Source: Histoplasma ohiense
Lineage: Eukaryota; Ascomycota; Eurotiomycetes; Onygenales; Ajellomycetaceae
NCBI GenBank assembly: GCA_017607445.1
Contig: JAEVHH010000005.1
Location: 1,927,001-1,991,000 of the forward strand
Length of the DNA: 64,000 nt
Direction: 5' to 3'
Part shown: positions 20,813-33,338 of the stretch, in pieces
Layout: every line of letters begins with the position of its first letter
Position numbering within the stretch: position 1 is the first letter of the stretch
Translations under genes and position numbers: made by a program
The notes under the pieces: model-generated
Told to the model about the DNA's origin: nothing
What the model saw: only the letters and a program-made list of their open reading frames with translations
Database searches by the model: none

Positions 20813-23114
20813 ATGTCGTCTGAAACTTTCGAGTTCCAGGCTGAGATTTCTCAGCTCCTCTCCCTCATTATCAACACCGTCTACTCCAACAAAGAGATCT
20901 TCCTGCGAGAACTGATTTCCAACTGTTCCGATGCTCTTGACAAAATCCGCTATGAGGCGCTTTCTGACCCAAGCAAACTCGACTCCAACAAGGATCTCCG
21001 CATCGATATCATTCCCGACAAGGAAAACAAGACCCTGACCATAAGCGATACCGGTATCGGTATGACCAAGGCTGTATGTATCCCAATATATCGAATTATC
21101 CCCAATTGAGTCTTATATTCTCTCCTCTCCCTGATTTTGTCAAGAAGTTACGAACGAGGAAGCAGTTAAACTGACATTCTCGATGTTTTTGTAGGATCTC
21201 GTCAACAACCTGGGTACCATTGCCCGCTCGGGTACTAAGCAATTTATGGAAGCTCTCACTGCTGGTGCGGATATTTCTATGATTGGCCAATTCGGTGTTG
21301 GTTTCTACTCTGCCTACCTCGTTGCCGATAAGGTGACCGTCATTTCCAAGCACAACGATGACGAACAGTACATCTGGGAGTCCAGTGCTGGTGGCACCTT
21401 CAAAATCACCCAGGACACCGATGGAGAGCCACTTGGCCGTGGTACCAAGATGATCCTTCATCTCAAGGACGAGCAGACCGAATACCTGAATGAGAGCAAG
21501 ATCAAGGAAGTCGTGAAGAAGCACTCTGAGTTCATCTCCTACCCCATCTACCTTCATGTCCTCAAGGAGACTGAGAAGGAGGTTCCCGATGAAGATGCTG
21601 AGGAGGTGAAGGACGAGGGTGACGACAAGGCTCCCAAGGTCGAAGAGGTCGATGACGACGAAGAGGACAAAACGAAAGCGAAGAAGACCAAGAAAATCAA
21701 GGAGACTAAGATCGAGGAGGAAGAGCTAAACAAGACCAAGCCTATCTGGACTCGCAATCCTGCTGATATTACTCAGGAGGAGTATGCTTCCTTCTACAAG
21801 ACTCTTTCCAAGTAAGTTTACTTCGAAATGCCCTGGTCCCCGGATATCATAATCACGTGATTGTTACTAACTTGTTGATTTAGCGACTGGGAGGACCATC
21901 TTGCTGTGAAGCACTTCTCCGTCGAAGGTCAACTCGAGTTCCGTGCGATCCTCTTCGTTCCCAAGCGTGCTCCTTTCGATCTCTTCGAGACCAAGAAGAC
22001 TAAGAACAACATCAAGCTCTACGTCCGCCGTGTCTTCATTACTGATGATGCTACCGATCTCATTCCCGAATGGCTCAGCTTCATCAAGGGTGTTGTCGAC
22101 TCTGAGGACCTTCCTCTCAACCTCTCTCGTGAGACTCTCCAGCAGAACAAGATTATGAAGGTCATCAAGAAGAACATCGTCAAAAAGACCCTCGAGCTTT
22201 TCAATGAGATTGCTGAAGACCGTGAGCAATTCGACAAGTTCTACTCTGCTTTCAGCAAGAACATCAAACTCGGTATCCATGAGGATGCCCAGAACCGCCC
22301 TGCTCTTGCCAAACTCCTCCGCTTCAACTCCACCAAGTCTGGTGACGAGACCACCTCTCTTACCGACTATGTCACCCGCATGCAAGAGCACCAGAAACAA
22401 ATGTACTACATCACTGGCGAGTCTCTCAAGGCTGTTCAGAAGTCTCCCTTCCTCGATACCCTTAAGGAGAAGAACTTCGAGGTTCTCTTCCTTGTTGATC
22501 CCATTGATGAGTACGCCATGACCCAGCTCAAGGAGTTCGATGGCAAGAAGCTTGTCGACATCACCAAGGACTTCGAGCTCGAGGAAACAGAGGAGGAGAA
22601 GAAGGCCCGCGAAGCCGAAGAGAAGGAATACGAAGGCCTCGCCAAGAGCCTGAAGAACGTCCTTGGCGACAAGGTCGAGAAGGTTGTCGTTTCCCACAAA
22701 CTTATCGGCTCCCCCTGTGCCATCCGCACTGGCCAATTCGGCTGGTCCGCCAACATGGAACGTATCATGAAAGCGCAAGCCCTCCGCGACACTTCCATGA
22801 GCTCCTACATGTCCTCCAAAAAGACCTTCGAAATCTCGCCAAAGTCCCCAATCATCCAGGAGCTCAAGAAGAAGGTCGAGGCCGACGGCGAGAACGACCG
22901 CACAGTCAAATCCATCACCCAACTCCTTTTCGAAACCTCTCTTCTCGTCTCGGGCTTCACCATCGAGGAGCCTTCCGGCTTTGCGGAGCGCATTCACAAG
23001 CTCGTTTCTCTTGGTTTGAACATTGATGAGGATGCTGAGACTTCCGAGGAGAAAGAGGCAGACACTGTCGTCGCTGAAGCTCCGGGTGAGAGCGCTATGG
23101 AGGAGGTTGATTAG
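20813..23114 (+). CDS. hsp90: cytosolic molecular chaperone HSP90 (Hsp82 type)
   Basis: Predicted 702-aa ATP-dependent chaperone that matures kinases, receptors and other clients in the cytosol. Exons 20813-21073, 21195-21811 and 21884-23114, all in phase. The N-terminal ATPase domain opens MSSETFEFQAEISQLLSLI and includes NKEIFLRELISNCSDALDK (ATP-site Asn), DTGIGMTKADLVNNLGTIA and FGVGFYSAYLV. A charged linker of Glu/Asp/Lys follows at about residues 210-260. The middle domain has WTRNP, the client-binding segment near EFRAILFVPKRAP and LPLNLSRETLQQ. The C-terminal dimerisation domain ends with the MEEVD peptide that docks TPR co-chaperones. Length and all motifs match the family. Regulation by HSF1 is suggested by the upstream heat-shock elements. 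Codon choice is strongly biased to C-ending codons, as expected for an abundant protein. Confidence 0.98.
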
Positions 23115-25106
23115 ATCTTTCCTTCAATTTAGCCTTTCTTCCTTTTTATTTCTTTCCTTTGTCCTTTTTCTCTCATCCTTTTAAACTTCGTTGTTGAACA
23201 AAAATCCTGTTTTTAAATCATGAGCGTATGGTGGAATGATGAAATGAAATGCACACGCACACAAACAACACAACAAACCTTCAAAGTAGCCCTCGTCGTT
23301 TGTTAAATTTTAAGGACAAAAAAATTTTAAAAATCGAGTGTCGCGTGTTTTTTTTTTTTTTTAACTGTTAAAAAGAGGAGTGAAAAAGCAAGCAAGTCAA
23401 TTTCTTCTTAGCAGCAGCAGTTCACCTGGCTTCTAATAATAACCTTGTTGTTTTTTGCTCTTTTGCTTGTTCTTTTTTTTTTTTTTTTTTTAATTCCTGT
23501 GTCATTTGTTTTGCTGTGTGGTTTGTTGGTTTGATCTCTGATATGAACAATAGTTAATTGCTTAATATGCGCTAGTTAATGTTGTTGATTCTCCTGGTTT
23601 TTTTTTTTTTTTTTGTTTACTCCCTCACACCCCCCTATTTTTTTTTACATCAATTCTCTTTTCTGGGTTTTAAGATGAGTAAGGGAGAAAGAAAGAAAGG
23701 GAGAAAGAGTAGTTAGTTAACTTAACTATTTTACTATTCGAAGAAATAAAAATTTAAATTAAATTGATCCAAGAAATAAATACTTTTGAAAACTCTTATG
23801 TACAGTACATGTACTACACTTGTGTCTGAATAAATATTGAAGTAACTAACAGCTTCACTTTTATGTAGTAGGGTGGGTGTGACGACGATCTATAGATCTG
23901 TATTTTGATCAAGTAATAAAAAAATAATAGGGTTAAATAAAGAAAGGGTTTTTTCCATTTTACCACAACCATTATTATTATTATTATTATTATTTCGTTT
24001 TTAACTAAATGCCTCGGGAATTCTTATCTATCCTCACATTTAATCAACCATATGACAATGTAACTAAAGAGAGTTAGTTTATCATCGTAGTGGCAGAGGT
24101 GATTGAATAAGGGAAGGAAACTGGTAGAAATAGAAGAAGAATATAATGAACATGATGACGGTGACGATGACGATGACGATGACGAGGATAAAAGACAAAA
24201 AAGCGAGTTCTGTTATCCTAAGACTACATATCCTGTTGCTGATTTTGCAAAAAGAGAGAAAACATAATCATAACGTTAAAATATGGAGCTTTATTTTGGT
24301 TTCCAATCGCTAATGAAGAATATAAATGCGAGCAGCATAGGCCGCTGACAATCGAACTGGGTTGGTATCGCAAAATTCGGAGGAGACATACGATATGTAC
24401 ATGTTAGGAGTAGATACAGGTTCATAGCGTAGGTTGGCAGTTGTGAAGCAAGTCGGGTTGGGAAAGCGGTAGAAGAGGCGGGACGGAATAGAGAAAACAA
24501 CACGAAATATGCTGTCAAAGAAAGGAAACGTGTAGGGGAAGAATGATAGGAAAAGGCGTCATGCGATTAAACAAAAAAGGGTGGACATCGTTAATTTTCA
24601 AGGTGCCTGTAAACAATTAAGAGAAAAAATAATGATGAAGAAAGGAAAAATGAAATTTGAGAATGAAAATAAAACAGAAAATGTAAAGTTGGGAAAAATA
24701 TATCATTTATGCTGATTTAATAAAGGAGGTAGTCAAGAAAAATAATACATATGCTGGGAAGAGATACATAGGAGGAGCTTTAAGAAGCTGTGTTGTGGGT
24801 TCTTTGGATGTAAAAGTTCGTTGTGGTATGTGATTTTTGTAGTGTTGATGGTCATAGACGCTGAGTGTATCGCGTGTGAGTGGTGCCATGAGTATTGATA
24901 ATGTAGGCCTGCATCACTAGCTAGGTAGCTAGCCAGGAAATAGGAAGGTAGCTGAACGGAGAAATGTGAGTGAAGCGCTGAACGTATCCTGTATAGATAA
25001 ATAGACAAAAAAGAACCGGATTTTTCTTTTCTTTCATCGTGACTTTGTTGACCTCATGGGTAAATCTGAAATATTTCGACTTTTTCTCTCCTCTTTCTTC
25101 GCTCTT
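23115..25106. other. intergenic, low complexity
   Basis: Shared 3' flank of convergent HSP90 and the NTF2-RRM gene. Several T runs (near 23349, 23473 and 23600), an (ATT)n run at 23971-23994 and a GACGAT repeat near 24153-24190. No supported gene. Confidence 0.55.
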
Positions 25107-26987
25107 CTACGCAGCTTGGGGCTGAGTGCGGCCTCCTTTGGGTGTGATGTTTCCACCACGGCCGCGAGGGGTATAGCGGCCAGAATCGTTGTGGAAACCG
25201 CCGCGGCCTCCCTGGCTCCCAGAACGACCATCACCACGGCCACGTCCGGAGCCTCCCCGACTAGAACCGTAGTTGGAATTCCCCCCAAAACCGCCAGGGC
25301 GGCGTCGCTCAACGGTCACTTCTTCGGTTCCGATTTGGTGGGGGTTCGAGGAGAGAGCAGTCTTGTAGGCGGCTACATCCGCAAACTCGACATAGGCGGT
25401 ACCCTGCGTTGCGTTCCTTGGATTAGCCTAGAGCCATTGAACATGTATATATAGAAATATGGATGGGTATCTTTTTCAGAAACATACCTGTTGTCTGTTC
25501 ACATTGAAATACTTAAGCTTTCCAAAGCGGGACATGACCTGTTTCAAGAGCGCCGCGTCGACCTTTTCATTGACATTTTTGATGAGACCGCGGGTGTTCT
25601 CCTCTCCAACTGTAGATACGGATTGAGGGCGGCCTTGTCTCCTGCCATGATCCGCACCAGCAGTCTGCCATTCGGATCCACTTGAAGACTGGCTGGTAAG
25701 GTTTTCACTTTCTCCAGCGCGAGTAACAGCGGCTGGCTCAGCGGATGTAGCTTGGGAAGGGGTGGGGGGGAGGGGCCTTCTGAGAAGCGAGTGCTGCCGC
25801 AGCTGGTGTTGGCGTGGCCGCGATGGGTGTTGCTACCGCCGGGACACCAGCACGGTTGGAGGCAATAGACGCCCAACTCATTGGTACCTTCGCAACGGGA
25901 GGCGCAGGCTCCTTTTCTAGTACGGGAGTTGAAGCTTTTGGAGTAGGTACAGCGGGAGTTTGCTCTTGTTCCTTGGACTTTTCGGCTTCGGGTGCGACCT
26001 CGGGAACCACCAGGGCGGCTACCTGCGTTGGGGGTACGGCGGTCGAGGATGGAGCAGGAGCCGCAGTGGCTTTATCGTCCACAGATTCACCTACGGGCTG
26101 CGGCTCAGCAGCAGGGGTAGGAGCTGTGTCGCCATTAATTTGTTCAAGCTTCTCGTCAATTTCTTGTACCGCGGTCTCATTGTCTGCCTGCCGCTCGATG
26201 GCAACCTCTGGGGTTGTTTCCTGGTCTAGAGCTGTCGCGGTAGGTTCCACAGCACCAGCTGCTTCCTCGACCTCGACAGGCGCTTCCTCCACAACGGCTT
26301 CTTCCTCTTCATCGGCCAAGTATCTAATGATATCATTCAAGACGTAATATCCATTTGGTTGCTCAGCTAGCACGAATGTCTGGACGAACTTGCGAGAGGG
26401 CTCAGATTTGTTTGAAATTTCACCAATCACTGAAACGAGGATGTTATCGAAGGAGGCCTGGGAATCCACATTCAAGACACGGACCTTACAGTCCTGGAAA
26501 TCAAGTTCCTTGATCCGTTCGTTGATAGCCTAAAACAACGATTTTAAAGTTATTAGTTTTTAGATTTCAGAAACCTAAACTTAGTTTTTTTTTTTTTTAA
26601 AAAAAAAAAGAAAAAAAAAAAAGAAACGCTCACCTTTTGTCCAACAGCAACCGTAACCTTTTCTGCCTCCATACCAGAGACAAACTGAGATTTACGGGAG
26701 TAAAAAAGGTGAAGTTTTTCAGGGTTACGGCTGAGAGTGGTATAGTATTGCTCAACAAAAAACCATCCCACCTCATCTTTGGGAATGTCATTCTTGGGCT
26801 CAGAACCACCAGCAGGAGCTGAAGAATTGTTATGTTGTTGATTATTATTGCTATAATTCGAGGAGGAGATGCTGTTGGCGGGAGCGTGGGATGGATTGTA
26901 GGTGTCAGCAGGGTAAGGAATGGCTTGGTGATGGGCGTGGTAGTTCCCGTTGACGAGGGTTGGGTTGGATGTAGGTTCGACGGCCAT
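25107..26987 (-). CDS. NTF2-like and RRM-domain RNA-binding protein (G3BP/Nxt3/Bre5 type), frame broken by one extra base
   Basis: G3BP-type proteins (Nxt3 in fission yeast, Bre5 in budding yeast) bind RNA, join stress granules and act as cofactor of the deubiquitinase Ubp3/USP10. Exons 26987-26634, 26529-25488 and 25427-25107. The NTF2-like domain runs from VGWFFVEQYYTTLSRNPEKL to NGYYVLNDIIRYL. An acidic Glu/Ala/Pro-rich region follows, then the family motif MSWASIASN. After it the frame meets a TGA unless one base is dropped. In the other frame it continues to the RRM (ENTRGLIKNVNEKVDAALLK... GKLKYFNVNRQQ|ANPRNATQGTAYVEFAD) and an RGG-rich tail ending PQAA. Exon 2 is 1042 nt, one more than a multiple of three. 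The extra base most likely lies in the G7 run at 25764-25770. Without it the product would have 571 residues. Sequencing error or true mutation cannot be told apart here. Confidence 0.9.
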
Positions 26988-29229
26988 GCTGAGCGGTTTT
27001 TCGTTCAAATCTAAACAAGGGGGGATTTTGGGCGTAAAATGACAAATGATAGAAGATCGAGCGAAATAGGTCAAGGGACAAAGAGGGAAAGATCAGCAGC
27101 AGACGGTAAAGATGAAGCAGTACGTCAAGTCAAATACGTCGTCGTTAGAAGGGCGAGGCAAAGGAAAAACAGGAATGAAAAGTTTTTCTAAAGAAGAATT
27201 ACAGGAAGAAGAGGCAGAAAGAAGAAGAAGAAGAAGAAGTAGAAACCACACAAGGATGCTACCACGCAAAGAGAATATCAGCAAATTAGCTTCAAAAGCA
27301 CCTACTAGATGCTTAGGGAATAAAACGGATGGCTGGGTAGAGAAGGCAGAGAAAACACACGTGAATGCAACTTACGGTAAGCAGTGTAAAATATACAAGT
27401 AGAAGAGGAAGAGAAACGTTGCTAGCTGTTTGGGATATACGAGGGAAAAAAAATGAAGAGACAGAAAGAGAGATAGGATAAATCAACTTTTTGCAAGCTC
27501 TTTATTTTCAGCAGCGGGAAGAAGAAGAAGCGGAATATGATATTTTCTGCGGCTGTGGGGGACCGTTCAAAGCAGCGGCGGGCTAAGCAACCGAAAGGTA
27601 AAGAGGCTGTAGTTAGAGGGAATGACAGCAGAAGACAAGAAGATTTTAATGGGAGGATTAAAGATGAGGGAAAGGAGGCGATGGAGGAGGTATATGAGTG
27701 GTGATGGTGATGGTGGTGGTGGTGGTTGTGGACGATGTCTGTTGTTGGACTTTGTTGAAGTGGTGAGGAAGAGGAGGCGAAGGGAAAAAAAACCTGTGGA
27801 AGCTCAAAAAGGGTTTGGCCGAGTTTAGCCTGGGGCGCGGCTCCAACCAAAACTGAACCCAGTTGCCAGCACTATAGTTAACGCTTCAACTTGGCTGGTT
27901 CCTCCTCCCTTTATCCCTTGAAGCACCAATCCACTCAAAGAAATAATAAATCTTTACTATCGACAAAGCAAAACAATCCAAGTAAAAATGAATAAAGAAT
28001 AAAGAAAACCTACACATTTCCCTCGCCATTCTCCTTCTTCATCATTTTCTAGAAAACACTTCAATATTCCAGTTCTTGTTTCTATCTCCGCTGTATGTAA
28101 GCAATATGCCATGTATATACTGTACATACCTAACATACCTGTAAGGCAAAAAAAAAAAAAAAAAAAAGAAAGAAAAAAAAAGGCAATCTAAGGCTACGTC
28201 CAGCATGAGAGAGAGGGAAACCCTGCGAGACTTGAAGGAAACAATTTGAGCCGTATACTATGTCGGATGAATTTTCCGTATGTGGGTTGAAAGAATCAGC
28301 AGCGAATCTTTTGAATTTTAGGCTTTAGCTATTTATTTCCTCAGTTAATAGAATATGAAATTTTGTCATATAGTTCTCGCTGAATCTCCGCAAAATACAT
28401 CCTACCATCAATTGATGTATACATATATATACATCCCATCACCTTTTGGGATATTTACGCGCAGACGGGAATATTTAAAATATGCATTTGCTGTAAAACA
28501 CCACTAACTAATGGTGATAAAAATACGTTTATAATGGGGGGAACAATATCCCTGGCACAAAACAACCACACTAACACTAAAATTCAAACAAGCAAGGCCA
28601 AAATGAAACATAGGGGCATCTACATGATACTAGGTAAAATGTGTGAAATCTCATGGAGGCATAAGGAGGAAATGGAGGACACCAAGCCCAGAACATAGCA
28701 GAGTGTAGGGTATTGGAAGGAGTACGATATAGAGATAAAAAATAGAAGAGAAGCCTAGAAACGTCTCAGAAAGCTGTAGGTGTGCACATGTACAAAAAAA
28801 AAAAAATTAAAAACGGGTGTTTAATAAAAGCAGAGTCGTATAATATGCCATTGTGGAACGCCCGAGTCTGAAGGAAGAAGAGAAAGAGAAGTGAGACAGG
28901 GCGGGTATCCTCGCAGATGGGACAGAGAAGAGTAACGTAAAAAGGTGAAACATCATAAGGGAAAGGAATGGGAAAGGAATGGGAAAGGAATGGGAAAGGA
29001 TACAGGAATGGGGCATAGACACGATATAAAGGAGATATAAAAAGAGACAAACAAGAATTAAACAGAGACAAGTAGACGGAATCACGGTTAATGATACGGT
29101 TTCGCAATCATTCATGTATGGACAAGCGTAGAGCGGTTGTTTCTTCGAAGATCTGAAGTTTGCAGCAAGGAGAGGAGAATGCAAAATCAAAACGAAACGA
29201 AGGCAGTCATAATTTCTCATCGTTGTTTT
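26988..29229. other. intergenic: leader of the NTF2-RRM gene and low-complexity DNA
   Basis: A leader intron of the NTF2-RRM gene is possible between 27375 (GTAAGT, minus strand) and 27011 (TTGTTTAG). The rest holds GAA and GGT repeats, poly-A near 28147-28170 and no supported gene. Confidence 0.45.
28959..29000. repeat. 11-bp tandem repeat, about 3.8 copies
   Basis: Unit GGGAAAGGAAT repeated head to tail without mismatch, the last unit being partial. A short minisatellite between genes. Confidence 0.9.
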
Positions 29230-29769
29230 TCAGACGTCCGCCTGCATCTTGAAGACCTGTTTTTCCTCATCTACCGAAGTGCGCTTGCGCATGATGGCGT
29301 CCTGGCTGGACATTCTCCTGCCTAGCGCACGTTCCACCTTCGCGCCCAGAGCGAGCTTGTTGAGATTATCTGTTTTCTCGGCTGTAGGCACAAATCGCTG
29401 TTTGGAGAGGGGTTTGTTCTCAAGACGTTCTAGACCCGCACCGAGTTCTTTAATTTCAGCCAGACGGCTATCGCCAGTCATTGCGCTAGAGATCGTGTGG
29501 TCGGATAAAGCGAGGGAGGCTGTCCCGCTGATTGTGGAGAAACGTTGGGAGTTGGAGACCTGTTTTCGCCCCGTGGGGTTGGGGGGAAACTCAGTATTAT
29601 TATTCTTGCTTCGGCGTGGTTTTGAATGGCGTGATGTCAAGGTAGAGGAGAAAAAGGGAATTTTGAAAAGGTGGAGGCAAGAGGAATTTTGGAAAAAAGA
29701 GAGCTGGGAAAACCATACAGAAGGGGCCATTATTGGCCGTTGAGAATCTAGAGACTGTGGACGAGCCAT
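29230..29769 (-). CDS. hypothetical protein, 179 aa
   Basis: Single-exon frame from the ATG at 29769 to a TGA at 29230. The first 75 residues are basic, Ser/Phe-rich and almost free of acidic residues (IMAPSVWFSQLSFFQNSS, then SRHSKPRRSKNNN), which could be a mitochondrial targeting region or may lie upstream of the real start. The second half is compact and protein-like: MTGDSRLAEIKELGAGLERL, TAEKTDNLNKLALGAKVERA and LGRRMSSQDAIMRKRTS, ending KMQADV. That part could be the whole protein if translation starts at MTGDSR (about 85 residues). I do not recognise the family. Confidence 0.55.
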   Translation of the reverse strand: MARPQSLDSQRPIMAPSVWFSQLSFFQNSSCLHLFKIPFFSSTLTSRHSKPRRSKNNNTEFPPNPTGRKQVSNSQRFSTISGTASLALSDHTISSAMTGDSRLAEIKELGAGLERLENKPLSKQRFVPTAEKTDNLNKLALGAKVERALGRRMSSQDAIMRKRTSVDEEKQVFKMQADV

Positions 29770-32700
29770 GAAGAAAAAACCAAGGGTTTCTGAAAGAGAT
29801 GAGACAGGCCGTGCGTCAGTCACTTAGTCTTCCCAAGTATAAGGTAGACCCTTGTTCATGGAAGGGGTTTTATAAACAAACCCTCCCTAGAACCTGATGG
29901 ATCTGGGAATGCGGTCGGGAGAGCGTACAAGAATGAATCAATTGGTTTGATTTCCCTGTTATTAGTATCTTGGATTTCTTCTTTCCTTTTTTAAGATTGC
30001 GTGCCCTAGGTGATCGAAGTTTTGGTTGAGATCTGGTATCACAAAAGTTAGCATGGTCGGATGAGCGCCTCCACTCCAATCAGCGGAAGGCTGAAATATG
30101 TGATAGGTGGCTTGGAAGTTAAGTCACAGGGCAGAAAATCCTAGGATCCATGGCATAAATGTAGATTAATAGGTGAATCTTGCAGTCGCCAATCGGTGGG
30201 AAGAGAGAAAGCCCATAAAGCCGCAAAGACGCCATTTCCTAACTGTAAATTCTTGGAGAGGGGGGAAGGAGAGAGGAGGGGAGAGGAGGGTCTGACCGAC
30301 AAATGAAGCTGACAATAGAATCGACGATGCCTGACGCACGAGGGGAGACGATCTTCGCCGGCTCACAGTCAGGTTACGGGCAAAATGGAACGTGTCAGAT
30401 ATTCCGGAAAGAGGGAGATCGGGGGGCGCGTGGACTTGGGATGAGGAGATGAAGATGGTGAAGACGCTGAAGAGACAGAAAAGTTAGCGAACGACGTTGG
30501 CAAACAGCAGCACTGGGCAATCTCTCCATCGGGCGTGGGTCGACGGGTCACATCGTTTCGGGTTGCGGGAAGTCTGGTCGTACTGGTTGCGTATGGCCGT
30601 GACGCGGTAATTTTCAGGGCAGTCTTCCCTTTGTCCCTGCGAGTTCTTTGCCTTGGCCAGAGAGGTCAAGAAATAACTATGTACTCATTTAAACTCTCCA
30701 ATAAGTATGGCCACGCAATGAAGAATGCTACTGTTGTTGAACCTGCCTATATCCGCTCATTCCTCTGGCTACAAGTACTACTGGTAGTCAAGAACGAATG
30801 CAGGCAGTTGATACGGGCCATCTGAGTTACGCAGTACTACTAGCATGCACTCGACACCTGCAATATGCCATGGCATGCAATTATTCTTCCATGCTGATTT
30901 CCATGCTCTGACGCTCAGCTCCTGCCCCTTCCACATCCCCACGGTGGTGATACGATCGGCTATGACAATCGAAGTCCTTCGGTCTGGGAACATATGCAGG
31001 GGCTTGTTGGCCACATTTTGGCGTGGAAAATTGTGGTCGCCCGTCTCTTCCTTTTCCTCCCGACTGTTCACGGGATCCGTAATTGATACGGGTTACCTGA
31101 TCCGTCGTGTGCTTGTGTGCTCGTTGCCGTATTATATTGTTACCTTGTGTGTTCAAGGCACCTGAAGTGAGATAGATGAGCGCCTCTTAAATATTTCGAC
31201 CGACGTCGGGTCCTTCCATGCAGCCAACAACCAATCCCTCGTTTTATTATTTACGCATTTAAGAGAAAAGGCTGGATTGCTCGTAAGGAATTTCTCACGA
31301 GAACTTGTTTTCCACCAAAACCGCCCTTGGTTTTTCAAAACCAACCTGTGCCAGGGCCCAACCAATGGGATCCGGTATTTGGCGCGGTGGATGCCCCGTG
31401 CTGTCGTTTCTAGCCTCATCCTGCCACGTGTGATTTGCCTCCACCTGGGCATCATCTCCGCCTCCACAGGGGGTGGCACCAACTCGCCACAGTGTGGATG
31501 CACGGGGCATATGTCATCGGCTGGGCCAAGCTTCTTCCCGAGCTTCTTCCCAAGGAATCGAATGCATTGTCGCCAGCCATTCTATCCCATGAAGTGAGAC
31601 CCTCACAAGAGGATTGCCATGGTCATGGTAATGATAAAATAGCCTGTCATTGTGCTGTGCTGTGCATAGTACTGGTACACATCTATTGGATCCTGGGCGA
31701 AGAAGAGTGGGGAGAAACAGAGGAAACACAGACGGAAGGGGAAGGGTCCGGACAGAAATTGAATAAACCGTAGATCTTCAATTTCTCGGCTGTCCCCCAT
31801 CCTATTTCTAATTCTGTCGAGTTTGTTTGTTTACCCTATTGGAGAAACCTAAGGGGTGTCGTTTAGTGCAAGGATGCTGTGCAGTAAGATATCACGCATG
31901 CACCACGGCTTGGTAGCATAAATACCTCCACCCACGTTACGAACTCACACTCCATCAAACCTGTTTTCGACTCAATATAGACATTGCTGCGGGTCCGGGT
32001 GTGTTGCACGCTGAACAAAGGGGTCAAGCGTTCCATCAGCCAATAAAACTTCATTTACATCGCACGACTGCAGTCTTCCATTCAGCTTCTTTGCATCTGC
32101 TACTTTGCTTCACTTCATACATACACTGCAGTTCATGCAGATATCCATCCATCCATATACTGTACCTACCACCATAGATCTCAATGTAAACAATAAATCG
32201 AAATAGTAGTTGCCGCAAATTTTAACCAGCAATTAGTGTTGACGTAGTAAAGTTCAATGATCTTATCTTCCGCCAAAGTATTAATTACTATCCTTTAAAG
32301 CTTGCATTACATATGTAATAAGTATCAAATATTATGAACCTGGAGGGCGTCTCCTCTAGTATTGAAGGCATCGATTCAAAAAGGAAGGCTTATCTACAGG
32401 ACCGGCCTTCAATTACAAGAGTGAAAGGAGGCAATTAGATAAAAGTAGTTCAACTGCTGATAGCGGCTCATTCAGTTGCTAAAATGGCATCAAGTGCACG
32501 AGTAATTCACAAAACTATACTCCGTATACATGAAAAAATGATTTCACATTCGATTTAAGTCCATAGGTGGCTTAACAAACACTGCCAGATTTCTTTATGC
32601 TCGACCCATGGATCGATCCTTCGTTGATATTTTCCCCCTGAATCGATGCATCGAGAACATCGCTTTTTACGTTGGAAAATGGAAAAAGGACTGTACTGCA

Positions 32701-33338
32701 CATTAGCTTGAGGAGCCAAAAATTTCTCATTTCCTATCGCGTATTCGAAATCCAAGCTGGTTGAAAAAGAAACAAAAAATAAAAAAGTCTCTCGCTTTTT
32801 TCATAAACCAGTCGTCTTCTTCAAATATACACAAAGCGTCCCACAGGTTGATCCCAACCCGAAGGACATACACAGTCTGAAGTAGTACTTAATGATATCC
32901 TTCTTAGCCAACGCCTGTGGTTAGCGATTAAATTCTCTATGGATATCAAAAATGAACGGGAGCAAAAAAATTGTAAATATTTGATGGATGAAAAGCATGC
33001 TGTAGCTTAGGCCAAATCAAGTAACTTAGATCTAATCTTATCAATCCCCTGAACCTTATTTCTCGCACTATTCTGGTTAAGCTCATCCACCAGCGTCACT
33101 CCTATCGATTTTCTCCCCGCCATCTTCTCAGTTCCGCTTCTTTGGCCACAGGATAAGCAATCAGATGCTGTTTGGTTAACCCTTCACTTGCTCGACCCAC
33201 TGCTGCCTACTGCTATCTACCTCCTTTCGCCGTCGCGCTTTCTATTTTTGTCGCCCTCAACAGTCAATCCGCCGTAAGAGAAAAGCCGAATCCCCACAGC
33301 AAATCTACCTGGGTAACGACCCCTCGCTCGCCGGCACA
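29770..33338. other. 3.6-kb intergenic region, no supported gene
   Basis: Divergent promoter region between the 179-aa gene and the TPR-like gene. Frames of up to 116 codons near 31.2-31.8 kb show no domain or splice context. An 11-base inverted repeat lies at 31391-31401 and 31500-31510. The right third is A+T-rich. Confidence 0.45.

Noticed and set aside
21867..22997. 376-codon minus-strand frame antisense to HSP90 exon 3
   Set aside because: Mirror of a highly codon-biased gene; no start context, no domain, no splice evidence.
25814..26347. Plus-strand Ser/Ala/Gly-rich frame across the NTF2-RRM gene
   Set aside because: Antisense shadow of the Glu/Ala/Pro-rich linker.
27422..27850. Minus-strand His/Ser/Pro-rich frame upstream of the NTF2-RRM gene
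   Set aside because: Low-complexity translation of GGT/GAT repeats in a probable leader or promoter region.
31153..31773. Overlapping frames of 106-116 codons on both strands near 31.2-31.8 kb
   Set aside because: Competing frames on both strands, no domain and no splice context; probably promoter DNA of normal GC content.
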